Of a stretch of DNA of 64,000 nt, positions 21,009 through 31,610 are shown piece after piece. Numbering within the stretch: position 1 is the stretch's first letter; each line of letters starts with the position of its first letter. The position numbers and the translations under genes are program-made. This stretch comes from Rutpela maculata (Eukaryota > Arthropoda > Insecta > Coleoptera > Cerambycidae), in contig OW386291.2 of assembly GCA_936432065.2 (NCBI GenBank), forward strand, positions 16,097,821 through 16,161,820, given 5' to 3'. The notes beneath the pieces were generated by a model. It did not search any database and was not told the origin of the DNA. It worked only from the letters and a program-made list of their open reading frames with translations.

Positions 21009-24000
21009 CCGACGTACTACTATTGTACATATAAAATATCGATCGAAATATAGGTAACACTTAAAATAATTCTATGACTATTTATGATACTTTGCGATAG
21101 AAAATGTTTCGTTTTTGGGTGACTCAGTATTATTTGACACTAAAAGACAAATGATAGAAATAATGAAGTTCAACAATAATTCGGATGACTCAGTAATGAA
21201 AATTACTTTATGCTCAAAAGATATTCCAGGTTCCATTGATAAGGGACTAGAGCATCTTTACTGTGTCAAAAATATTTTTAGAGATTCTAAGTTGCAGCAA
21301 ATTTTCTTGATAGAGACGTGGCTACTTATAGAGATAACGACAGTTTCAAGACAGGTTTAAAGATAGCTAAATCTGAAAAAATTGTAACAAAATACTGCTG
21401 AAAGAAGTGCGAATTGATAGAATACTTCTCTTCTCAACTAACAGCGCAACTTTGAAAAGTGTCCTGAGAAAAATCTGAAAATTGAAACGTAAGGACCTGC
21501 AGAGAGATTCAGGACTTTGTAACGAGGTCGAACATGATATGGTCAATCTAGCTATTAGAGTTGTGACAGGTCTCTGTAAAATTTGTAAACATCTGTTAAT
21601 GATAGTTGTTGAAGCAGATCCTACCTGTATATGTTATGAAAGAGATGAGGATATGTTTCTTATACAATGTGAGATGTTTGAGCAGCTGAAGTAGGATCCC
21701 TGACATGGAGAAGTACCCTAACCTTCATTGGAAAATCTAGAATGTTTCAAAGGGGAAGAGGTGAAGTAGATGGTTGGAGAAACGGTAGGGGGCAGATGGA
21801 AAAACCAGTTTGCGACGTATTTGCTAGACGCTGACTTCTGCCAAACAACAACTACCATTACTACTACTAGCTGGTAATTTCAAAACATTTGTGCAAAAGG
21901 AATAATAAACTTATGGAGTATATACGGAAAGTGAGAGTGCAAAAAATTGATTTTGATGGATTTACACGTGCTTAAGTTCTTTGAACCCAAAAAAGCAATT
22001 TTAATGTTTTTGTGTCCTGTGTGGTTACAGCTCAAATCCGAGCCCAAATCACTGGATCAATTTTGCTCAAATTTTGCATATATGTTCAGGACTGCTACAC
22101 TTCGAGGTGAAGTCGAGAAATAAGGTCATAACTCAAATGTGAAAAGATTAACACACTAAAATCGGGTGAAAAGACGAAAAATTTTGATCAAATCACTAGT
22201 ACTCACTTAGCATGAGATGATGTGACTAGTTAGATGAAATTAGTTGTTTCTTGAATTGCAGGGAGAGAATCTGGGTGAATTTAATGATAAGCTGTACTGT
22301 ATTGTGTAAGCCTCTCCTTTATGGAAAAGTGCAAGTTATGTTGGCCCATTTATTCCCAATGCTAGAACATTATAAGTATAATAATAAGTAGGCAGATGGA
22401 AAGAATCTTCATAACTTTGTTATGTAGCATAAACCGAATTAAAACTTCATTGATACAATTCATTTAACACTTAGAAATAATAATAAGGATACGCGATTCT
22501 GGTAACTATAGTCACAAAGTCCACAAAATAGCAAAAAAAGATTATTCTTGAGTGGTATCGAAGGCTACAGGAGCCCGAGGTGAAATCGTGAAAAAATAAA
22601 ATAAAATAAAATCATAGTGAACTTATAACTGCAATAACTCGAAACAATAAATTCAAGTTTTGAAATGTGCACTAACGCTGTTTGAGTTTTACTTTGGCTG
22701 AATATCAGCACAGTGTAAACAGATTTATTTAAAACTTGAAAGTATTAAATTTAGAGTTGTTTGACCCATATGTCAATATCCATAAACCAGGGTTCGTATC
22801 TGTCAGTAACAGATTCAACATCAGTAATAAAGGAATTTATTAATGTATGTAGAATAATATACTGGCAGTGATGTAGACAGGTCGTAAGTTACCCACTCTT
22901 CATTTAGATGAGTCGATAATATTTATTGTGATACATATTTGAATATCAAAATTTTAACAAGAATACTTAACTGTTTTTATTAAGTTTAATTCAAAATCAT
23001 AATCTCCCCCTGCTTGAATACATTTTAATCTGTGACAGTCTAAACTGGACACATTTATAGTTTCAGTGTTTAAAAGCACTATGATCAAAATAAAATGGCA
23101 CAAATCAGAAAGTTTAGTTAAATTAATCAATAGTGTATAGGGAAAAATATCACGTAATCAAAATTAAAGAGAAATAAATCACCTATAAGGTTTTTTTTAT
23201 CGTGCGATTGCTCGTTTTGAAATAATAAACGTCCAAAGATTTTCTGTAAAGCGAACATATTGTTTTGTTCTCTACTGCTTACCCTCCGCTACTTCGATGT
23301 TTTCTGATAATTCTGTCACTGCTCTCTAGTTCTTCCTCACTATATACGTTGTTTGTTCTAGGGAAAAGAAAATTCTATTATACTAGTTTTCATACCACTT
23401 TAAGTTAAAGGACTCTGCACTTGGAGGCCTAATCCACCAAGTTATTTATAATTTATTTTAAGCTAGATGGTTTATTGTAGAATTCGTCCTCATTTTGACT
23501 TTTTGCATATTGTCAAACCTAATTCCTGATTTAATTTATTAATATAGAATCGTAAAAATAGAAATAAATAATCCATAACTAGCTTGAATAATAATATTTT
23601 AAATTATTGTTTTGGTTCAATACCATTCGAATGTACGTACCAGCATACTGCTGAGTCAACAAGGTTTTATTTAGTAAATAAAGTTAACATTGAACTGTAA
23701 ACGAAATGTATCATCTACCGGAGTATTTAAACGAAAATGTAAACAATGACGGGGGGGTCTCTACGCGGGCACCGACAGGGAGGCACTGCCTTCGGTTCTT
23801 TGAAAGCCCTTCAGTAACCACGTTGTGTCGTGGGTTTCTATATTGTGATTGTGATATTTTTTGTAAGTATAGTGTTATTGTTTTATTTGTTGTTATTAAA
23901 TAAATATTGTTTGTTGAAGTGAGTGGATTTAATTTGCCGTTTCAATTCAGATATTCGAGTATAATTTTCAGCTTGAGCACGTTTCAGGCGTGACAGTATT

Positions 24001-24026
24001 ATATTTCTCCCGAAGTTAGTTCATAA
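21009..24026. other. No recognised gene; unassigned short frames
   Basis: Two adjacent open stretches at 21,115-21,360 and 21,482-21,694 (different frames) could be one decayed protein: 'MGDSVLFDTKRQMIEIMKFN' and, later, 'VRVVTGLCKICKHL'-like text. I do not recognise a family. The rest (21,700-24,026) is AT-rich with no element structure I can define. A segment at 23,630-23,999 with an AATAAA run looks faintly LTR-like but has no partner in the window. Confidence 0.3.
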
Positions 24027-24480
24027 TGTAATGTATTTCAACCCCTAGAATGTAGGCAACACAGAATGCGATTAATTGATTGGATGTCTGCCTAAATATA
24101 GAGATTTGCAGTATTTGCACCTACCAGAGAAAGAACATACTAGAAGATCTAGAGAGATGGCATATCTGTTCTGGAACCATCTGGAGAATGTGACATCATC
24201 ACAGAAACTTCGAGATCTGTCATCTGTAGGTATATAAGGCATGGAGTAAACCAAAAGGGAAGAAGTTAGTGCAGTACTAATTGTCAGTTGAAATGGTCAG
24301 AGAGTAAACACAGTGATAAAGTGACTGAATAACTGAATTGTAGTACACAGTGTATTATTAGCCAAGTAGTTATTGTTGTAATTAAGTAAGTTAATAAATT
24401 AGTGTTTAGTGTTACCCTGCTGTTATAATTTCCGAACCCACGATACAGGGTGTTTACAAAAAGGGTGTAAGCACGTTACA
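24027..24480 (+). repeat. 5' LTR
   Basis: Starts TGTAATGTATTTCAACCCC and ends GCACGTTACA, so it has the usual TG…CA limits. It contains a TATA box (TATATAAGG at 24,231-24,239) and, downstream, an AATAAA-like poly(A) signal inside TTAATAAATTAG. The closing part includes ACAGGGTGTTTACAAAAAGG. It carries six bases (about 24,202-24,207) that the 3' LTR lacks. Confidence 0.93.
24231..24239 (+). promoter_or_regulatory. LTR TATA box
   Basis: TATATAAGG lies about 200 bp into the LTR and is present identically in the 3' LTR. It would place the transcription start roughly 30 bp downstream, defining the U3/R border. Confidence 0.6.
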
Positions 24481-24483
24481 AAT

Positions 24484-24498
24484 TGGTGTCAGAAGCGG
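24484..24498 (+). promoter_or_regulatory. Primer-binding site
   Basis: TGGTGTCAGAAGCGG lies three bases after the 5' LTR. A start with TGG pairs with the CCA end of a tRNA primer. I cannot name the tRNA with certainty from the sequence alone. Confidence 0.75.
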
Positions 24499-24805
24499 AA
24501 TTATAACAGAAGATTTCTGGACTGTTCAAGAAAAGGTTTCTACAGTGTTCTTCTTGGGAATTAGTGGTGACACTGGGAATTGATTAACGGGACATTGTTT
24601 AAGGACTATTTTTGGACTCGAAACTGTGAAAAAGTGCGTTTTCGGGAAAGTGACAGAGACACTGAAAAAGACTCATTTGTGCTAGTGCGTGAAAATTACT
24701 AGAACTACTGGATAGTGACAAAAGACTCTGGATAAGACTTTTTCGTGCTGTTTGAGATTTTTCTGGAAAGTTCCATTGACGTGATAGTTTTATTTTGCCA
24801 AAAAC

Positions 24806-26224
24806 ATGGCAGCTGAGAAACAAATACAGGACCTATTTGCGAAATTAATGAGGACGATGGCCCAGCAACGTCAAGAAGAAAAAGAAGAGTTTGAAAGAAA
24901 ACGACAAAAAGAAAAAGAAGAGTATGAAAGAAAACGACAAAAAGAAAAAGAAGAGTATGAAAGAAAACGACAAGAGGAAGAAAAGCGGCGTCAAGAAGAA
25001 AAAGAAGAGCAAGAAAAAAGACGACAAGCGGAAAAAAAGCGTCGTCAAGAAGAGCAAGAAAAAAGACAAGAGAAAGAGAAGCTTCGTCAAAAAGAAAAAG
25101 AAGAACAAGAGAGAAGACATCAAGAAGAAAAAGAAGAGAAAGAAAGACAAGAAAGACAACGTCAAGAGGAAGAGAAGCGGCGTCGAGAAGAAAAAGAACA
25201 AGAAAGAAGACGGCAAGAAGAAGAAAAGCGTCGTCAAAAAGAAAAAGAAGAACAAGAAAGAAGACGTCAAAAAGAAAAAGAACAGCAAGAAAGAAGACGT
25301 CAAGAGGAGAAAGAGGAACAAGACAGACGCCAGGAAGAACTGAGGAAAATCCTGAACGAACAAATGAAAATCCAACATGATGCTATGAATTCAATCATTA
25401 ACAAAATCAAGGAGGATATAAAGGCTGAAGTCAGTCAAATCAAAAGAAAGATGAGTGAGGTCGAAGGAGAAGTAGAGCGACTTAAGCGACAATTGGTTGA
25501 GAAAGGAGGCCAGCTAGTAACATTGTCAGGCCCTCGGTTAAAACCTCCCTCCTTTGACGGCCTAAGCTCATGGACAACCTACAAGAGACAATTTGAGGCG
25601 GCTGCAAGTGCAAATAACTGGGATAACGAGGAAAAGGCTATGGCATTAGTTCTGGCGCTAAGGGGCCAAGCCACAGAGTTGCTTCAGACCATCCCGGTGG
25701 AGAAACAAAGAGACTTCAAAGTTCTGGAAGCTGCATTGGACTTGAGGTATGGCGACCAACACTTCGTTCAAGTATACCAGGCTCAGCTAAAGTCACGGGT
25801 TCAAAAAGCTGGAGAAAGTCTGCAAGAATTTGAAGCTGCGATAGAGAGACTGGCACACCTGGCGTATCCGAGTGCACCTAGAGAATTTCAGGAGCAGTTA
25901 GCCGTGGGAGCCTTTTTAGAAGGCATAAGGGACGAAGAGGTCAGGCGAATTCTGAGGCTGACGAGACATCAAAGTATTAGCGAGGCTTTGGTGCGTGCCC
26001 TTGAAGTAGAGGCTGCCTTTAAAGTCACCCAGCGGTCAGAAGTGCTAGCTGTGACTCTCGAAGAATTACAACCAGCAATGAACCGGAACCCCATGTTGAC
26101 CGACATGCAGAAAATGTTTACCAAATTATTTGATAAACTGGATGACCTCGGAAAGCAGGAAAAACAGCAAAATAAAGGAAAGCCGAGTGGTGGTATTAAA
26201 TGTTACAACTGCGGCAAGATTTGA
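24806..26224 (+). CDS. gag: Gag polyprotein with long charged coiled coil; stop inside zinc knuckle
   Basis: 472 codons. Residues 1-20 lead into a very long Glu/Lys/Arg/Gln-rich coiled coil (about 20-185), then a second, more regular helix (about 190-240, 'IKEDIKAEVSQIKRKMSEVE'). Residues about 243-415 are a retrotransposon gag (capsid) domain: 'PPSFDGLSSWTTYKRQFEA', 'ALRGQATELLQTIP', 'ALDLRYGD', 'ESLQEFEAAIERLAHLAYP'. The C-terminus begins a CCHC nucleocapsid knuckle (CYNCGKI), and the stop falls at its seventh position. The frame then continues with HMKRDC, completing the C-x2-C-x4-H-x4-C spacing. The stop is either a point mutation or a readthrough site; a single old mutation is the simpler explanation. 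Gag would package the element RNA into cytoplasmic particles. The start is chosen at the first ATG after the leader, 'AAAAACATGGCAGC'. Confidence 0.88.
   Translation: MAAEKQIQDLFAKLMRTMAQQRQEEKEEFERKRQKEKEEYERKRQKEKEEYERKRQEEEKRRQEEKEEQEKRRQAEKKRRQEEQEKRQEKEKLRQKEKEEQERRHQEEKEEKERQERQRQEEEKRRREEKEQERRRQEEEKRRQKEKEEQERRRQKEKEQQERRRQEEKEEQDRRQEELRKILNEQMKIQHDAMNSIINKIKEDIKAEVSQIKRKMSEVEGEVERLKRQLVEKGGQLVTLSGPRLKPPSFDGLSSWTTYKRQFEAAASANNWDNEEKAMALVLALRGQATELLQTIPVEKQRDFKVLEAALDLRYGDQHFVQVYQAQLKSRVQKAGESLQEFEAAIERLAHLAYPSAPREFQEQLAVGAFLEGIRDEEVRRILRLTRHQSISEALVRALEVEAAFKVTQRSEVLAVTLEELQPAMNRNPMLTDMQKMFTKLFDKLDDLGKQEKQQNKGKPSGGIKCYNCGKI
24876..25345 (+). repeat. Purine-rich internal repeat encoding the gag coiled coil
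   Basis: Almost pure purine sense strand built from variants of a 33-bp unit (GAAAGAAAACGACAAAAAGA followed by AAAAGAAGAGTAT). The first three units (24,884-24,980) are nearly identical, and later units are diverged and of variable length. This produces open frames on all strands: a Lys-rich frame at 24,891-25,343 and a Leu/Phe-rich minus frame at 24,845-25,378. These are shadows, not genes. Confidence 0.85.
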
Positions 26225-26668
26225 CATATGAAACGAGACTGTCGACAGCAGAACTTAGAGAATCGAATAAATGCTGTGAATGTTGAAGAGAAGCAGGAAA
26301 ACAGTACCAGGGGGGCGGTGCTGGCTGAAGAAAAGAATGCGCCCAGAGAAATAAAGGTTTGCCAGCTTCGAAGAATCACGAGTAGTCTACCATCACAAGG
26401 CTGTGTAAACGAAATGAAAGACATTCCAGAGAATTGGACAAAGGAAGCTTTAAGACAAGAGCAGCTGAGTGATGCAGAAATTGGACCCATATTGCGAGCA
26501 AAGGAGAAAGAAACCCGACCAGAATGGAAGGATGTTTCAAACCAAGGAGTAGGAGTGAAGGCTTTGTGGTCGCAATGGGATTCACTGAGAGTCTTAGATG
26601 GGTTATTGAGGAGAGCATGGAGTAAACAAGACGTTGAGTACAGTACGGGAACGGTTCTATTGGGTTAA
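26225..26668 (+). pseudogene. Remnant of pol: nucleocapsid tail fused to RNase H-integrase linker
   Basis: This is the same frame as gag, after its stop. It starts with the second half of the zinc knuckle (HMKRDC). A short linker follows, and then sequence recognisable as the region just upstream of gypsy integrases: 'LRQEQLSDAEIGPILRAKEK', 'RPEWKDVSNQGVGVKALWSQ' and 'WDSLRVLDGLLRRAW'. Protease, reverse transcriptase and RNase H, which normally lie between the knuckle and this linker (about 2 kb), are absent, so a deletion joins them near 26,340-26,410. The frame ends 'YSTGTVLLG' where it runs out of frame with the integrase zinc finger that follows. Confidence 0.75.
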
Positions 26669-27146
26669 TAGTCGACAAGATGTAGAGGCTTGGTGTCTCA
26701 AGTGCAAGAATTGTGCTGCTAATAAGGAACTACTTTCCGTAACCAACTATGCGAATGAAAGTCGAGAAAAGCCGAAGAATAACCAAGAGCAGTTGACCAA
26801 AGCTGGTAACCGAATGAAGGCTCGTTATGATCGGAATGCGAGTACAGGAGGATTCAAGGTGGGAGATCGGGTCTGGCTGTACAATCCACAGCGGAAAGAA
26901 TGGAGATCCCCGAAGCTTCAACCACCTTGGGATGGACCGTATTCAGTCATCACCCGAATTAATGATGTCATATATCGGATTCAACGAAGTAAGAAGTCAA
27001 GGATGAAAATCGTACACCTGGATAGACTGGCGAAGTATGTGGAAAAGGCTGAATTGCCTGACTTAAGGAGGGGGCAGTGTAATGTATTTCAACCCCTAGA
27101 ATGTAGGCAACACAGAATGCGATTAATTGATTGGATGTCTGCCTAA
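26634..27146 (+). pseudogene. Integrase remnant: zinc-finger end fused to C-terminal domain
   Basis: The first part, 'RERFYWVNSRQDVEAWCLKC' then 'KNCAANK', is the second half of the HHCC integrase zinc finger (the C-x2-C pair is intact, the histidines are lost in the upstream deletion). It jumps directly to 'KAGNRMKARYDRN', 'FKVGDRVWLYNPQRKEW', 'PPWDGPYSVITRINDVIYRI' and 'KIVHLDRLAKY', the gypsy integrase C-terminal domain with its GPY/F-type motif. The catalytic DDE core (about 150 residues) is missing, with the junction near 26,735-26,760. The frame runs 69 bases into the 3' LTR before its stop, as in many gypsy elements. It is out of frame with the upstream pol remnant. Confidence 0.85.
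27065..27077 (+). promoter_or_regulatory. Polypurine tract
   Basis: AAGGAGGGGGCAG immediately precedes the 3' LTR, the expected position of the plus-strand primer. It is purine-only except for one C. Confidence 0.75.
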
Positions 27147-27525
27147 ATATAGAGATTTGCAGTATTTGCACCTACCAGAGAAAGAACATACTAGAAGATC
27201 TAGAGAGATGGCATATCTGTTCTGGAACCATCTGGAGAATGTGACATCATCACTTCGAGATCTGTCATCTGTAGGTATATAAGGCATGGAGTAAACCAAA
27301 AGGGAAGAAGTTAGTGCAGTACTAATTGTCAGTTGAAATGGCCAGAGAGTAAACACAGTGATAAAGTGACTGAATAACTGAATTGTAGTACACAGTGTAT
27401 TATTAGCCAAGTAGTTATTGTTGTAATTAAGTAAGTTAATAAATTAGTGTTTAGTGTTACCCTGCTGTTATAATTTCCGAACCCACGATACAGGGTGTTT
27501 ACAAAAAGGGTGTAAGCACGTTACA
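27078..27525 (+). repeat. 3' LTR
   Basis: Identical to the 5' LTR except for a T-to-C change at 27,342 and the absence of six bases after CATCATCAC. It ends GCACGTTACA and is followed by the target duplication ATAA. The frame at 27,123-27,410 (minus) is LTR sequence, matching the minus frame at 24,072-24,254. Confidence 0.93.
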
Positions 27526-27925
27526 ATAATTATCAGAATAATCCTTAGCATTTTAGGCTAGAACATCGTTTTCGTTTTCGTCATTGTCATCCAATTCATA
27601 TATTCCCATAATATTTTAACAAGATTTTCCGTTGCATAATCCACAAATCGCTTTCTAGCAGCTGCACTGCAACCTTTCCACACATTTCCAGGAAATTAGT
27701 TTCAATAAATTTTGAGGAGCTGGCTCCTAAAGAGTTAGATGGGTGTCAACCCATTATTTGTTTTTTTCATCCCCAGTCCAAAGCAGATTTTTCGTTCCCA
27801 TACCATTGCTGAATTTGGCAATAGGTGTGCAGCGAGTGGAAGTGAGCTGCATCTCTGTTAAACGGTAATGATGCTGAGTTTGGGAGGTTTTTGATTGTAA
27901 ACTGTACAAAGTATTAAAATCTATA
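27526..27925. other. No recognised feature
   Basis: Unique-looking flank between the LTR element and the next MITE. Confidence 0.35.
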
Positions 27926-28516
27926 CAGGGTGATTTACCATGACATGCAGAAAATTTATAAGTAGGTTATCCCCACCGAAAGGAGTAAAAAAAAATGAAA
28001 AATTAAAAAAGTATGACCAAAAAATTACCTTATTTTTCTTGTAGAAATGCGCCACCAATGACTTTAACCAATCTGACGTAATGCGGCACAACCATATCAC
28101 TTCCCTTCCCACTTTATCAGACTTGGGATTGACACTATTCACAGCAAAGCTGGAGAGGGTAGAAGTGACTTTTTGGTTTTAATCAAAACACACTACAAAA
28201 ATAGCGAAATAAGTCGAAAAGACATTGACCCTATGCTAGTGAACTCTACAGCAGCAAGTAGATATAAGAGATATTTACTTAAACCCGCACCAAACTTCGG
28301 CGGTACTTTGTATGCCGCGGTGTCCTGATTGTTCGATCGAGAGCAAAAAACGCGGCACTTTGACCACAGACAAGTAACAGTAGCTTATCTTTGCAAGTTT
28401 TAATGCAACAAAAATTACTAAATTACCTCTGATCACTCTAAAATTTTGCAGGGACTTTCCCACATAGAAGACTAGTACACCATTTTATTTTCCGCACGTC
28501 ATGGTAAATCACCCTG
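27926..28516. mobile_element. TA-flanked MITE (mariner-type ends)
   Basis: 591 bp with ends CAGGGTGATTTACCATGAC and GTCATGGTAAATCACCCTG, exact complements, each flanked by TA. The interior is not coding. Minus-strand frames at 27,921-28,142 and 28,275-28,463 have no recognisable content. Confidence 0.82.
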
Positions 28517-28964
28517 TATATGTCCAAGAATACTTTTGCCCCATAAAGGTGAAGTAGGAACTCTTCTCCTACCCTTGCAACTGCACATGAAGATGCATTC
28601 GAGTCTCTGAAAATATTAACAGTTTCCTGTATTTTTTTCATTTTCTATCGACGCTTAACACCATTCATTTCGCCTTGCCCGAATAATGCGAAAGTTTATC
28701 GTATTTGCTAATTGTGTGGAAGAAAAAAATGTTGTCTTTAAATATAACTTCTCTATCCATATTCTGAGATGAATATATATGCTTTCAGATTTGGCCGGTA
28801 AAATAAACTTTTTATCTTAAGGAATTGGGTAAAACAAAAACATAGCGACCAAACGATTAAGCAATATTTAAGCACCTATATTTCTGAAGTGGACGGTCAC
28901 ATAAAAAATTATAGAACATTTGTTATAGAGAATTTACTTATCTTTCGGAATGATATATAACCAC

Positions 28965-29580
28965 CAGTGGCGGCTGGTGAAATTTCAATATTTTTTTTCT
29001 CGTCTATGGCGCATGGGACCCATACGAAATTTGGGAAATAACATCTAGAGAAGCACTACTCTAATGACCCCTAAAAAATTTTTAAAGAGCAGTTTGCGAA
29101 AAAATTTTTGAAAATTCGTTAGCCTCCCCTGGGTCTAGGAGCTCCTGTTTATTTTTATTTTTTTTGTCATATGCATTTGACTTTTCATAAAAATACAACA
29201 ACAGATTTTGGAGTTTATGAAAATATTTTCATTACTAACTGAAGTTCAATGAACTGAAATTTTGTAATTTACAATTTAACAAATTGTTTCAATTCGTTGT
29301 ATCTCAGTTAGTAATGAAAATATTTTCATAAACTCCAAAACCTGTTGTATTTTTATGAAAAGTCAAATGCATATGACAAAAAAAAAATAAAAATAAACAG
29401 GAGCTCCTAGACCCAGGGGAGGCTAACGAATTTTCAAAAATTTTTTCGCAAACTGCTTTTTCAAAATTTTTTAGGGGTCATTAGAGAAGTGCTTCTCTAG
29501 ATGTTATTTCCCAAATTTCGTATGGGTCCCATGCGCCATAGACGAGAAAAAAAATATTGAAATTTCACCAGCCGCCGCTT
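28965..29580. mobile_element. hAT-type palindromic MITE, copy A
   Basis: Nearly the whole 616-bp element is one inverted repeat with its centre near 29,275. It starts CAGTGGCGGCTGGTGAAATT and ends with the matching AATTTCACCAGCCGCCGCTT (last base changed). Arms of about 300 bp share GCGCATGGGACCCATACGAA and TTCGTATGGGTCCCATGCGC. The eight bases ATAACCAC follow the right end (29,581-29,588) and precede the left end (28,957-28,964), a target duplication of hAT length. A second copy lies at 42,720-43,283. Confidence 0.85.
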
Positions 29581-29588
29581 ATAACCAC

Positions 29589-30238
29589 ATATTTTTGGTT
29601 TAAAGTTGTTCCAGTTATTTGCAAATATTCGAAAAGATGTCAAACTATCCGCCATTTTTTCAAAATGGAGTCAAAATTTCAGCATGTTAAAGGGTGCAAA
29701 ATTAGTATGTGTTTTCTGAAAAGCAATCAAATAGATTAAAACTTATTCCACCTTGTTCGGAATTACTTCATCTACTTAAAATGATGTACTGACTTGACTG
29801 ACTGTCCTATATATGATTCCCATTAAAATAATTACATTATTCACTTACATGTTATCTTTACCTATTAATCATATATTATTATTTTTATAACGTTACATTT
29901 TATGTGAATTTAATATTGGCACTTAATTCATCTTGAACATTATTAGTAAACGAGGCATTGAGACAACCCAAGCTAAAGTATAAATATTTGCTTATATTTC
30001 GCCGCAATATATCCAGGCAAATCTCATTGATCTGTGAAACCGTGCCAAAAATATTGGCGACACCCCGACTAGAGCATGTACACAAAATATTGTTATTTTA
30101 GGAATATACTACACTGCCGGATAGACTATGGTGAAAGGGAAAATAGCAAAATAGGTTACTGTCAACCGAGTTCTCAGAATAGTGTTATACATATTACTTA
30201 ACTGTAATCATATTGTTACTTAATTATGAAATATAGTA
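29589..30238. other. No recognised feature
   Basis: AT-rich spacer. The frames at 29,557-29,739 and 29,900-30,085 carry no motif. Confidence 0.35.
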
Positions 30239-31608
30239 CAGGAAAAGTTTACTTTAACTCGAAAAAAATTAGCAGATCTTAAATTTTGGTTATAGGTTCA
30301 AAATAAACCAAAGTTCACGAAACAAAAAAGTTTAGGAGTTTTATGGATCCGCGGGAACCTACAGGGGGGTAAAAAACGATTTTTCTCTATTTTTTCGGGA
30401 AATATGGCATGTACAAGAAAATAGTTCAAATGAAAATTATCTTTAATTTGGTGTTTTGGTGTTGTTTGCATTTTTTTTATAGCAATAGTTAACCGAAATA
30501 CTTGAGGTTTTAACTTCGAAATAATGTCATATGAATTAGATCTCGTTCATTTTTGGCAGCTTAATAGTAAATGCATAACAAAAGAAGTTTCTGTATTATG
30601 CGAGGGTTTGCTAATTTATACGAGGTGGAGGCCACCCCTTTTCGGGGGGTGGTACCTAAAAAAAAAAAAACAAAAACATCAGAGCTGAGAGGGAATTAAA
30701 TTTTAAGAAGAAAAGGTTCTATGCAATTTTTCATATAAATTGATAGATTTAAGTTATAATTACTAGAAAATTTGGGATTTTAGCTTGAAAAATTGGTATT
30801 TCAAATACATTTTCGTCGAATAACTCGAAAGGTATTATATTGAGTAAAAACATGCTAGCGGCAAATAAGAAAGCTACTAAATTAAGGATGAATTTCGTTT
30901 TTTTCCAGTTTTTGTAGAGTTAATGGTTTCGGAGATCTAGAAGTCTAAAGGTGGCTTCCGAAGATTTATAAAATGAAGTATTTAGTTTAAATGTTAAATA
31001 CCTCAGAAACTATGGCACTTGTGCCAAAAATGCTAATAACCAAAATGAAAAACTATTAATTAGGCTTTTAATTTTTATAGCCTAAAAACAAGGAAGTTAA
31101 GACAGAAACAATGTACTCTTTCACATTTTTTTTAATAAAAACGTCGCAATTTTGTGAATGTAAGTAGTCAGTAATTAAAAATCCATATTCCCATATACTG
31201 TTTTTCGTTAATATATAGCATCACCTAGATGCTCAATTTATTTTGTCCCTTAAAATACTTGTTTTAGAAAAAAATTCCATCCGCCATCCCTCCATCGAAA
31301 AATTGCTGTATTTTGGGTAATTATTGCCATAAAATTAATTTAAAAATACCAAGTTAAAGATAATTTTGCCAAAAACAACATTATTTGAACTATTTTTTCG
31401 TAAATGCCATATTTCCTAAGAAAATGGAGAAAAATCGATTTTTTTATTAAAAATACCCCTTTAACCCCCTATAGGTTGCCGCGGATCCGTAAAACTCCTA
31501 AACTTTTTTGTTTCGTGAACTTTGGCCTATTTTAAACTTATTTAAACAAAGTCTAAAGTCTGCACAAATTTTTTTCGACTTACAGCAATTTTTTTCAGTC
31601 TTTCCCTG
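30239..31608. mobile_element. TA-flanked long-TIR element (E1)
   Basis: The ends CAGGAAAAG and CTTTCCCTG are imperfect complements, flanked by TA on both sides (30,237-30,238 and 31,609-31,610). The arms include AAAGTTCACGAAACAAAAAA and its complement, and GGATCCGCGG/CCGCGGATCC. The interior from about 30,490 onward (GAGGTTTTAACTTCG, GCTAATTTATA, the GGCCACCCC/GGGGTGG hairpin) matches the interior of the element at 50,286-51,972. It is non-coding. Confidence 0.7.
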
Positions 31609-31610
31609 TA

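Larger units (their letters stand above)
24027..27525 (+). mobile_element. Internally deleted Ty3/gypsy-like LTR retrotransposon
   Basis: A complete LTR-bounded element of 3.5 kb. It has a 454-bp 5' LTR, a primer-binding site, gag, remnants of pol, a polypurine tract and a 448-bp 3' LTR. The host tetranucleotide ATAA is duplicated on each side (24,023-24,026 and 27,526-27,529). The LTRs differ by one substitution (24,297 against 27,342) and one 6-bp indel, which implies a recent insertion. Protease, reverse transcriptase, RNase H and the integrase core are missing, so the copy cannot move by itself. It could have been mobilised in trans by an autonomous relative (inference). It is the best-preserved element in the window. 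Confidence 0.92.

Noticed and set aside
23630..23999. Possible solo LTR before the gypsy-like element (AATAAA run, GC-richer head)
   Set aside because: No second copy in the window, no clear TG…CA limits and no flanking duplication.
24845..25378. 177-codon Leu/Phe-rich minus-strand frame and a 150-codon Lys-rich plus-strand frame
   Set aside because: Both are alternative readings of the purine-rich repeat that encodes the gag coiled coil. The composition keeps all frames open.
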